Positions 55,060 through 64,000 of a DNA stretch of 64,000 nucleotides are shown piece after piece. The position numbers were made by a program, and so were the translations under genes. Under the pieces are notes generated by a model that worked only from the letters and a program-made list of their open reading frames with translations, had not been told where the DNA came from and made no database searches. Position 1 is the stretch's first letter. Each line of letters opens with the position of its first letter. This stretch comes from Stictocephala bisonia (Eukaryota; Arthropoda; Insecta; Hemiptera; Membracidae): positions 248,001-312,000 of the forward strand of contig JAQJVL010000416.1 of NCBI GenBank assembly GCA_035578905.1, written 5' to 3'.

Positions 55060-55479
55060 CTAAACTTGCCGAGCTAACAAAGCCTGGGTCAATTGGGGTC
55101 CAGAGTGTAAATGTATTTTGTGAATGTAGTCTATAAAGAGATCTACTACAGGATCCTTTTTAGGTAGTATTACCGGATGACAAGCATCTTGAGGTAAGTA
55201 GCTATGAGATAAGCGACCTCCTACACGGATAAGACCATCAGGATCTGGAGTCAATTTTCTTAACTTTGATGAACAAATCTTTCCTTGATTTAGAAGTTTA
55301 ATGTCATCAATGAAAGTATTAATTTGAACGAGTTTGAAAATTTTGAGTTTGGCATTTTTCAGTTCTTGAGCAGAAATAGCATCATAATGTTTGTCTTTTG
55401 AACGACAATTATATATAAATCGTTGTATATAAGCCATCACGATGTTGAGTTTGTCCCAGGAGGAAAATCTTTTTAACAT
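55060..55479 (-). pseudogene. BEL/Pao integrase N-terminal zinc-binding region
   Basis: Contains LIRVGGRLSHSYLPQDACHP, VILPKKDPVVDLFIDYIH and HLHSGPQLTQALLARQV, the conserved segment before and within the HHCC domain of BEL/Pao integrases. The frame ends near 55060. The CC half lies in another frame about 55000-55055. Confidence 0.85.
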
Positions 55480-55711
55480 ATTCCATTCTTCAGGGGTTGT
55501 AGACGTGAGTACAGTGAGAGGTGTATTTTTAACTTCTTGAGAGATATCTAAATTAACAGGAGTGAATCGGGGATTAGGCCACTGTGAATTCGAAAGATTT
55601 AACCATTCGGGGCCATGCCACCAGAGAGGATGATTTACAAGTTGTGAGGCCAGAATACCTCGAGAAGCGCAATCAGCAGGGTTTTCTGTGCCCTTAATGT
55701 GACGCCATTTT

Positions 55712-56185
55712 TCAGAGGGGATTAATTCTTGGATTTGTGCTACCCGATTTGCTACATACGTCTTTAGACGGTATGGGGGGGGTTTGTATCCATGTTAACA
55801 CTACAGATGAGTCACACCATAGATATATATAGTTAATAGTCAGATGTCTAAACTGATCTATACTATAAGTCATTAGTTGGGCTAAGAGGTGTGCGGCACA
55901 GAGTTCAAGCCGCGGCAATTTAACCTTCTTCAATGGGGCAACCCTAGTCTTAGAAATAATTTGTGTAGTTGTGATGCTACCATTGTTGTGTTCACATCTA
56001 AAATAAACAACTGCGGCATAGCCAGCTTCAGATGCGTCTGAAAAACCGTGCAATTCAATGCGGGTTGACATGTTGAGTTGGAAGGTTCGAGGAATGCGAA
56101 TACTAAACGAGATTTTTATGAATGTCTGAAATAAGGTTTTGCCACTTGTGCTTGAGTTCAAAGGGGAGAGGTTCATCCCAATCAA
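55712..56185 (-). pseudogene. BEL/Pao RNase H-like region
   Basis: Has IELHGFSDASEAGYAAVVYF (D of FSDAS), KLPRLELCAAHLLAQLM (E) and YLWCDSSVVLTWIQTPP (D of CDSSV), which match the RNase H-like segment in BEL/Pao polyproteins. The frame is shifted relative to the reverse transcriptase upstream. 55480-55711 is a further degraded stretch between this and the integrase. Confidence 0.85.
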
Positions 56186-56810
56186 AACCTCTGCTCCAAA
56201 GTAGCTGCATGAAACATTTTGCTAGCATGATTAGGAGAGCTAAACAGCCACAAGGGTCATATAGTTTAGCAATTAGACTTAGTATAGTCCGTTTAGTCAC
56301 AACATCTTGGGAGTATTTGAAATTATAGCAGAATGCATCTTCATCAGGTGACCAATGAAGTCCTAAAATAGATAGTTGGGGTTGTTGAGAATCTTTCAGA
56401 AATCCAGGAGGTTCCAAATGATCCGTCGGAAGGTTCTGTAGGAGCTGACTTGAATTTGACGCCCACTTGCGGAGTTCAAAGCCACCTCGAGCAAGTAGTT
56501 GGATGAGCTCATCTTGAAGTTGAAGAACAGATTCGATGGTTTCAGCACCAGTAATGATGTCATCAACGTAAGTGTGGTGTCGGAGAGCGTGAGATGCTTG
56601 AGGAAACGAAGCTCCTTCGTCTTCAGCCAACTGAGAGAGAGTTTTGATGGCTAGATAGGGAGAACTGTTCATCCCGTACGTGACCGTAGTGAGTTTATAG
56701 ACTGAAAGGTCTTGAGAGGGATTGTTACACCATAAAATTAGCTGAAATCGCTGATCATCAGGATGGATTTGAATTTGTCGATACATCTGTTTGATGTCAC
56801 ATGAGAACAC
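56103..56810 (-). pseudogene. BEL/Pao reverse transcriptase
   Basis: A 235-codon piece with FSCDIKQMYRQIQIHPDDQR (first catalytic D), LTTVTYGMNSSPYLAIKTL, HHTYVDDIITGAETI (YVDD box), and RGGFELRKWASNSSQLL. It continues to the connection region LIAKLYDPCGCLALL, as in BEL/Pao. The part upstream (56811-57055) is degraded. Confidence 0.9.
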
Positions 56811-57006
56811 AATAGGGTGAAACCTAAAGTTAAGAATGATGTCACAAATGTCTGTTTGCAGTTTGTGACCGGTTAAAAGAACATCATTGAGAGATACACC
56901 GTTGCTAGTTTTACTGCTAGCATCAAATACCGTACGTAGTTTGGTGTGCTGCTACTTTCTTTTAGCACACCATGATGGGGCAGAAAATAGTGCGTAGAGT
57001 TGAGAT

Positions 57007-57612
57007 TTAAATCCTCAGCTTTGACCAGATGGCCTTGAGATTCATAATCAGACAAAGTCTGTACAAGGTGTGAAATTCAGGGTGAGATTTGAACTTTTGT
57101 TCAAGTGATAAGAACCGTCGTTCAGCAATTGATTCAGACGTTCCGAGTTGAACACTTTCATTTTTGAAGGGCAGTCTGACAACATAACGTCCATTAGGAG
57201 TGCGAGAGTGAGTGTTTTTAAAGTGTGTATCACATAGATCTTCTTCTGCGGTCTTACGGTTGTGAAGAGGGGGCTCTTCCTGTTGCCAAAAACGTTGAAG
57301 AGCAGAGTGTAGGGTATTGTCATCAGTAGACAAAAGAGATACAGCAAAGTTCGATACAGCTTGAGAAGGCTGATCACAAGATGCTTGTCCCATTAAGACA
57401 AAGCCAAAATGAGTGCCTATGACATGAGGCATATGAGGGCCCAAAGAGTAATTCTCATGGGTTAAGAGCTTAGGCAACAAGGAACCGCCTAATAAGACAT
57501 CGATTCCACCTGGGAGATGGAAGGTCGGATCAGCGAGTGTATACGGTTGGACACGTTTCATTACTTCTGGAGAGAGTGTAGTGCGAGGCAGATCAACAGA
57601 TATTTTGTCCAA
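57007..57612 (-). pseudogene. BEL/Pao protease end and reverse transcriptase start
   Basis: Contains LADPTFHLPGGIDVLLGGSL and IGTHFGFVLMGQ (the aspartic-protease-like C-terminal block of BEL/Pao), then LQRFWQQEEPPLHNRKTAEE and NGRYVVRLPFKNESVQLGTS, leading into the reverse transcriptase. Frames before and after are shifted. Confidence 0.85.
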
Positions 57613-58555
57613 AATATGGAATGTGTGTTTTGAAGCCGTGAGTTGACCTGAGAGTTTCTACGTTGAGCGGTAACATTCCTTTAGTGGAACTAGAGAGCTG
57701 AGACAAACCAGCTATTTTTAAATTTGATGCGAATCGGCGAGTGCCTAAGAGAATAACTGAACATTCAGTAATGAAGTCGCACATACTGCCAGAGTCCAAC
57801 AGTGCACGTAGAACATGGGAGTGTCCATTTGGAGTGTTTAATTTAACCAATGTGGTTCCAAGAAGAACAGTAGTGTGAGAGTATTCAGACTGTTGTGGCT
57901 TAAGTCCCTTTAAGCATGTGAGAGTATCCGTTTCTGGGAGAGTTGAAGAATGTGCGGACATCATTTGTGGTTCTCTAGATTTGGCTTTAGGAATGTGACC
58001 TTCAATAGGTTGTTTGTGGTCGTGCTTTACAGTATAAGAAGTCTTGTCGTTACGAGACCTGTTATAGTCATTCTGCAAGGAATGTTGAGAAAAATGCAAT
58101 AGGCTATGATGAAGTTTGTGGCAAGTATTACATGTCATCTGTGATTTACACTGTTTTATATCATGAGAGTCTAGGCAAGACACACAACGATTTTCCTTCT
58201 TAGCGAGCTGATAACGCTCTTGAGGGGAGAGATTTCTAAAAGTTGTGCATGAGTATATGTGGTGGTCATGTTCACTACAAGCGAAACATGCGGGATTATT
58301 TTTGTGTACAGAGATCAAGACTACTTGTTTGGAACGTTCGGAGAACGAAACAGTTTTTGAATGTTTGTTCTGAGGTGAACGGCTAACATTAATTTTATGA
58401 GTTATGTGTAATCCGGCGTCTTCGGCTTGATTACATTCTGTGTTGAGAAACTGGATTATTTCTGACACTTCTGGTAATGAGTGAGTTACAACATTTTCTT
58501 GAGAGGAGCGGAAACTTTCAAGTTTCTTGCGTAGGTCAGAATCCATTTTACGCAA
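57593..58555 (-). pseudogene. BEL/Pao gag zinc knuckles and protease
   Basis: A 320-codon piece. Cys/His motifs include CFACSEHDHHIYSC and CVSCLDSHDIKQC, typical of BEL gag nucleocapsid. The protease active site follows at RALLDSGSMCDFI (DSG). Acts in packaging and polyprotein cleavage. Confidence 0.87.
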
Positions 58556-58694
58556 AATTAGAGCTGATAATAGAGAGTTACTTTGAGTTGAGACGCACAG
58601 TTTAGTGCTTTTAGTGCTTCGCTGTGTTCATAAAATACATTTACAAAAGTGTGTAAGCCACGGATTGATGCTGTATTTATTTCCGGTAAATCAA

Positions 58695-59348
58695 TTATTT
58701 GGTTAAGATGGAGAGTTGTAAGTCTTCTTGGGTTGTGATATCTATCTTTAGGAGTTGATAAGCAACTAGATAATTAGCAGTTGTGATACTCAAAGACTTA
58801 ATTAGGCTCAAAGGTTCTCCGGACAATACAGACAACAAATACTGAAATTTGGCTACGTTTGTTACACTTGCACTTCTATGTACACTTGAGTCAAAAAGAT
58901 TTATAAAACTGACCCATTGTAAAGAGTTGCCGTCAAAGTGTTTAAGTTGCAATTTTGGCAATCGAACGTGTGACACAATGGAAGAGGATGTAGACCCTGG
59001 TTCACTGTGAGTGGAAGGAGTTAAGGGAACTTCCGGTGGAGTAAGTGATTCAATTATGCTTTGAATTTTAATAAAAGTGTCATTAATTTCGTCTTGGTCG
59101 TCGGATAGTTGAGTGACAGGAGCATCTTCAGGTGACAAGCTTTCCAGAACTCTATTTAAATTTCCTTCAAAATCAGACCGTTTTTTCTTTTCATTAGCAT
59201 AGCTAGCTAAAGATCGTGAATTAACTTGAGAGAGTGGAGGTGGAAGGGCTTCTATAGCCTCAACTGAAGAGAGAATTTTAGCATACCTTGCTTTGATCAA
59301 TTGAGTTGATCTCTCATATGTGGCGAACTTAATTGTACCTGGAGCCAT
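58695..59348 (-). pseudogene. BEL/Pao gag N-terminal region (DUF1759-like)
   Basis: A 217-codon piece from a credible gag start (MAPGTIKFATYERSTQLIKA). It has a helical N-terminal part, then an LPKLQLKHFDGNSLQWVSF block and AKFQYLLSVLSGEPLSLIKS, the DUF1759 signature of BEL/Pao gag. It shifts frame at about 58695 before the zinc-knuckle part. Confidence 0.87.
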
Positions 59349-60562
59349 TATAATTTAAAATAGTACTTAATTAGCATATAAATAATCACTTAGAGATTGA
59401 GATACTTGAACAAAGATTAAGTGAGGTGAGATTGTCAGTTGACAGTTAGCTATTTTGAGAGACAATATTATAAAAAACAATGTTATGAGCTATTAAATAG
59501 AAGTATCAAAGAGACAATATAATTATTAAATTAAATGAGTTAATATCCTCTTTAGTGAAACATTCAACTATCTCGTTGAGCAAGTAAGTTAAGCAACAAT
59601 ATAGTTTAGAGACAACAAATGAATGTACAAACATAAAAGTTACAAAATTAATTAATAATAATCAGTTAATTACAAGAAATATCAATCCAGTATTCAATAG
59701 TGATTAGTGTCAATGACACTATTGCAGCAATAGCCTAATTCATAAAATCAAATGAGACCTCTAATTCAATAACATACAAATCAGTTAATTATCATTCAAA
59801 GAGATGTTGACAATTACTTAGTAACTATGAAATACAAATTATTAATTGAAAATTTGTTGTCAAATAGTTAGTTGACTTTACTATCAATCAATAATCATAC
59901 ACGTACAAGATAAAAACAATATTGAAATATTTTTAATTATGAGATAAATAAAATCTTAAACTAAATAGAACAATGTTCAATTATATTTACAATGAACTAA
60001 AGTAAACAGTGAATTAAAGTGTTGAGTATTTTTGTTTACTTTTTGATGACAGTTATGTTTGACAGTTTCGTCTGCTACTTTATTTCAATTGACAGCTGAT
60101 TGAGTACAAATGTGACTGCAGTATGGGGTGGTGTGAAACCGGTTATGACGTAGCAAGTGTGCAATAGTGGTACGATAACCTTATTTCCGGAGTGCACTTC
60201 TAAGCACGTGCTTTCAAACAAAACATAACCACATTGTATCCACAAAAATCTGTTTTCACACAAATTTAAATATCTTCAGAGTCACAAAATATTCACTTTG
60301 AACAAAGTTAAATGAGATAAACAATAAATAACAGTTATAATGCACATGAATGATTGAAAATGAATGCATGTGGTATTCCTTTGTTTCACTAAAGTTACTG
60401 TTTAACCTAGAACTAATAAAATATCCGGCCCAGTGTTGACCAATATTTAGTATTGAGGGCGTTTTGAGAGATTTTTAAAGCTTATTGCCTTTTCGGAGGA
60501 CCAACTAACATCCACGTTAGTAGAGGAAACACTACAAAAGACGTTACCACGAACGATCACAG
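59349..60562 (-). other. BEL/Pao leader, first part
   Basis: AT-rich non-coding sequence upstream of gag. Unusually long for a leader, so other undetected insertions are possible. Confidence 0.4.
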
Positions 60563-60568
60563 GGAGAT

Positions 60569-61754
60569 TCAATTCAATTCAAAATATTCTTTATTCGTCA
60601 AATATACAATTGTATACATGAATGGTGTCAATTTTTGCTTAAAACTAAAATATTAATAAAGTACAAAGTTATGAGTTTGTCTTTGACCAGTATTCATTAA
60701 AATTGTATAAGGCTGCTTCAAGAAAAAATGTTTTTAACAATTTTTTGAACTTTTTCATATTTATTTCATTTTTTATCGATATTGGGAGGTGGTTAAAAAA
60801 CTGTATTCCAATATAAGTTGGCTTCTTTTTAAATATTTCTTTATTATGTTTAATTATTTGTAAATTGTTTTTATTTCTTGTATTATAGCTATGTTTTTCA
60901 TAATTTTTAGGTAATGTGCCAATAATATTTTTCACATGCAAAACGGTTTTATATATGTAGAGACTGTAAACTGTCATTATTCCCATTTCTGTGAAGTAAT
61001 TTTTACAATGTGCATCATAATCAAGATTTAACATAATTCTTATGGCTTTTTTTTTTAGGGATAGGATTCTATTCATATTGCAGAAAGATGTTGCCCCATA
61101 CACTTCCACACCATATGAGATGTGCGAGTGGATCAATGCAAAATAAATGGATTTAAGCGTTATTAAATTACAAGCTGGAGATAATCTTTTAATAGCAAAA
61201 ATACCAGAACTTAATTTAGAACATAGTTTATCAATGTGAAAAGACCAATTGAGATTGTTATCTACTACTAATCCTAAAAATGTTGTATCATCATGAAATG
61301 TAATAGGAATTTGCTGATTTGTATTCATGTTTTTGGAATTCTTACAAGAAAATTTGACAAAAGTGGTTTTATTTTCATTAAGTAATAGGTTTAATGTTTA
61401 ATGTGTTTAGTTAATTTTTTACAATGTTTATTGCTGATTCTACTCCAGGAAAAATGTTGTCAATATTATTGTCAGCGACTGTTAGACTTATGTCATCAGC
61501 AAATAGCCGAAATTCTTTACTAATTTTCAGTTCTTCAAGGCATTGTGGTAATTTACCTATATAACAGAGGAATAAAAATGGCCCAAGTACAGATCCTTGT
61601 GGCACTAAATATTTAATTAGTCTAGTTTTAGATTTTATATTTATGACTCTATTTTTAATTATTTGGTGGTTTCAACATATTGCTGTCTATCTGATAAGTA
61701 AGATGCGTTTTATAAGTAGAAAGTAATGAAAAAGAACCAACTGTACCTTTTAGA
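60569..61754 (-). mobile_element. LINE F, 5'-truncated, nested in BEL leader
   Basis: A minus-strand LINE with a 3' end carrying a 'ttgaattgaat' repeat tail at 60569. A 6-bp GGAGAT repeat at both ends (60563-60568, 61755-61760) is a plausible target duplication. Truncated in the reverse transcriptase. Confidence 0.72.
60669..61740 (-). pseudogene. LINE F reverse transcriptase remnant
   Basis: Pieces on the minus strand: a SYLSDRQQYVETTK block near 61670-61700. 61411-61605 has PQGSVLGPFLFLCYIGKLPQ and EFRLFADDISLTVADN (FADD). 60669-61328 has TFLGLVVDNNLNWSFHIDKL and a SYGVEVYGATSFCNMNRIL block, with the C-terminal NHLPISIKNEINMKKFKKLL. Stops separate the pieces near 61610 and 61380. Confidence 0.85.
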
Positions 61755-61915
61755 GGAGATAGTACATATCTTGGAGCGAAGAACTGAGAAGATGAGATGA
61801 CCGTAGAGATGGATCCACCAGGCCTGGAATGTCGATGTTGTCCAGCGGTCAGTTTGGAGCACAACACATCACTGAATAGAGTTTACCTTGAATTAAATGC
61901 GGAGTAGAGAGATTT

Positions 61916-62320
61916 AGAGACGAAAAAACACGATCACTGACTAATGAAACCAAAATTATTAACTATAAGAGAGGTCACGGCAATCGCAACGCCGAGCGAA
62001 CCGTTCTGCATAGCATCATGAGTTCAACTGAGGTTTTAATTTTAGGTATACGGGTGAAGCATGTTGACGGGGTTCACACCACCGGTTACAAGGGTTAGAC
62101 AATGTCACCTGATATTTGACTTTTGGCAAGTGCATGTGCATAGAGGCCAGTAATATTATTTAAATGTCAATATTGTAACAGGTGAATATGTTATGAGTAT
62201 GTGAATAACAATTTATGCTTAAAAGAGTATAAAAACAGATAAGAGGAACAAACTATTAAATTACTTAATTATGAATTACAATTAACTATATGTACAATAT
62301 CTAATACTAAATACGGAACA
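61916..62320 (-). repeat. 405-bp repeat, right copy (putative 5' LTR)
   Basis: Nearly identical to 53519-53923 and (332 bp of it) to 51846-52177. It is followed directly by piggyBac transposase coding sequence (KVYTGK) in the + orientation. High identity of the pair, against heavy decay of the internal ORFs, hints at gene conversion or a different history for the repeats. Confidence 0.65.
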
Positions 62321-63350
62321 AGGTTTATACAGGAAAGACAGAAGACAGTTCAATTATTAGTCTTTTTCAGCTACTGCTTTCAGACTACCTTGAGAGAGGC
62401 CATACAGTGTTTATGAACGAATTTTACTTGTCACCAGCAGTGTTTGATTTTTTGCGGTAGAAGAAAACAAAAGCTGATGAAACATGTATGCGAAACGCAA
62501 AAGAGCAGCCAAAAACAGTCGTATCGAAAAATGTAAGAAAAGATAAATCTGTTTTCATGAGAAGAGGCATCTATTGTGTATTAAGTGGAGAGACAAGAGA
62601 TGTTCTGACCCTCTCTTCAATGCATAAAATGACATCAAGAGATGTACAAGTTCACTCCAGAGAAGGTATGATGCAAAAAGAAAACCTGATCTCAATATTG
62701 ACTATAATAAAAATAAAACAGAAGTGGACAGATCAGATCATAGCTTTAAGGGGAAACAAATTAAGTGGTGGAAAAACTATTTTTCCACCTCTTCATTAAT
62801 CATGATGTCGATTGCTAATGCATTTGTACTCTACTGGGACTCAAACCTCAGCATCTAAAAAATAAATGCCATCTGTACCAATTTATCATTTCAGTTGGGG
62901 AAAACTTTTGGAGAAAGAGAAGGGATGCTTGCTGGAGAGTACTCTTCACCAAATTCCCATTCAAATAGATACGAATTTTTTATATAAATATTTATGAAAT
63001 TAATAAATGAATAATAAATATTTATAAAATACAAATTAAAAGTGTAATGAATAGTTTGCAAGGTGTTTTTAGGAGTATAACAAATAATATCAAGAAAATA
63101 TACTGTAAGTAGTGAACATGTTTTTCAGGCAGACACTTCCCAGGCAAAATTCCACCAACTGAGAAAAAAGCAAACCCCACACGGATTTGTTAAGTGTTTT
63201 CAAACACTAATAAAGAAGCTACAGGCAAAACTGGAAGAAAAGAGACAAATTGGTAGTGTCCTGATTGCTCAGTACCACTTTGTATGCCACGATGTTTCAG
63301 GCTTTACCATAAGAAAGCCAGCTACTGCAACTAAAACTGTTCGTGGCTAT
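62321..63350 (+). pseudogene. piggyBac-like transposase, C-terminal part
   Basis: Plus-strand fragments of a piggyBac transposase in order. KVYTGKTEDSSIISLFQLLL and LERGHTVFMNEFYLSPAVFD come first (62321-62458), then a stop in LR*KK. The frame continues as 62488-62799 with VFMRRGIYCVLSGETRDVLT, and a frameshift leads to a KWWKNYFST block near 62763-62795. The terminal Cys-rich domain at about 63128-63350 reads GRHFPGKIPPTEKKANPTRI, then CPDC...PLC...CFRLYHKK, with two stop codons. The N-terminal half and first catalytic aspartates are missing here. A dead element. Confidence 0.85.
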
Positions 63351-63600
63351 TTTTCATTTTGTTCAATTTTATGTTTTTCTATTCACTGTAATGTAATATT
63401 TTAATAATTGAAGCTTATTATTATGTATGTTTTCAAACAGGATTATTTTTACCTTTTAAATGATATAATATATACAAGTAAACAAACTTACATTATGTAC
63501 AGAACTTTTTCAAAGATGCTGAAAAGCGCTCAGGTACCCATTGATTATCCATGGTCTAAGGGTTTAGGCTTCAAAGTGTTAAGAAAGCTGTAGCATAACT

Positions 63601-63706
63601 TCATTGCACTTCTGCCAGTAAAACTTCAGCTCTACACCATAACTTCAAGACATTCATTGCACTTCTGCCAGTAAAACTTCAGCTCTACACCATAACCGAG
63701 TAACAT
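63601..63706 (+). repeat. tandem duplication, two 53-bp units
   Basis: 'tcattgcacttctgccagta' and the following 'aaacttcagctctacaccat' occur at 63601 and again at 63654, giving a 53-bp period. Just downstream of the piggyBac-like remnant. Confidence 0.85.
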
Positions 63707-64000
63707 TTTTCAGATAAATTAACAATTTTCGTACCAACTTCATTTATAATACATTTTTAGCTGTGTAATAAATATGGATTTTTATCATTTTTGATACTTT
63801 AGGATTGGGAAAAATAGATTTAACTTAAAAGAAATTCAACGAGATGTATGTTTGTCTTGTCCCCATGTTTTATCACCTTGGAGGGAACTTAGTAGACACT
63901 GCATTTTGATTGAATCATCCTTACTTCGTGCCTGGGACGTCTAGACAACATCATCACTGGACATCATAAGACTTAATCATTTTGTAATATTTGATTATTG
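63707..64000. other. unassigned
   Basis: AT-rich sequence at the window edge. No piggyBac terminal repeat or TTAA-flanked end is recognised here. Confidence 0.4.

Larger units (their letters stand above)
53924..61915 (-). mobile_element. decayed BEL/Pao LTR retrotransposon, internal region
   Basis: Minus-strand gag-protease-reverse transcriptase-RNase H-integrase in BEL/Pao order between 405-bp repeats. The leader (59349-61915) is interrupted by LINE F. Many frameshifts and stops. It sits between piggyBac-like N- and C-terminal pieces, as if inserted in a piggyBac copy, but about 250 residues of transposase core are missing at the site. Confidence 0.85.

Noticed and set aside
63128..63200. 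Next exon of the zinc-finger gene at the AG before GRHFP
   Set aside because: The sequence is clearly the piggyBac transposase C-terminus and contains a stop after TRIC.

Overview
This window looks like a stretch of a large, AT-rich, repeat-laden animal nuclear genome, most likely an arthropod and probably an insect. The evidence is the mix of elements: jockey/CR1-type and RNase H-bearing LINEs, a Penelope-like element, a BEL/Pao LTR element, piggyBac and mariner DNA transposons, and small spliced exons with GT-AG junctions. A hemipteran is a guess from overall style. There is no bacterial gene organisation, no rRNA and no recognisable tRNA. One 100-base N gap lies at 52347-52446.

The only convincing host gene runs on the + strand from about 7337 to at least 47252. 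Six exons (7337-8020, 8696-8809, 17393-17467, 20684-20726, 40357-40422, 47120-47252) have matching splice phases (2,2,2,0,0, leaving in phase 1). They encode about 368 residues of a protein ending, in this window, with a C2H2 zinc finger. I do not recognise the gene. Further exons should lie beyond the window.

The rest is mostly mobile DNA in or around this gene. Upstream (2433-5803) is a 5'-truncated RNase H LINE, itself split by a second LINE. Intron 2 holds a 244-bp inverted-repeat MITE and a full-length but decayed 5.16-kb RNase H LINE with a 13-bp target duplication. Intron 3 has an inverted minisatellite and a decayed mariner. Intron 4 (19.6 kb) contains two 5'-truncated LINEs and then a three-level nest: a Penelope-like element (- strand, 27780-39060) split by LINE C (+), itself split by LINE D (+, 29592-34783). 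LINE D is the best preserved element here, with an open ORF1 carrying an SGNH-esterase-like domain and a long open endonuclease-reverse transcriptase ORF. Intron 5 has a decayed endonuclease fragment and a 3-kb compound 28/63-bp tandem array, into which a 655-bp piggyBac-type MITE has inserted at TTAA.

Downstream of the last visible exon are a degenerate head-to-head minisatellite (49005-49760), a partly duplicated piggyBac-like block around the assembly gap, and a decayed BEL/Pao element (- strand) between 405-bp repeats. That BEL element carries another LINE and is followed by the C-terminal part of a piggyBac transposase. All boundaries without a stated target duplication are approximate. 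Family calls rest on motifs read by eye.
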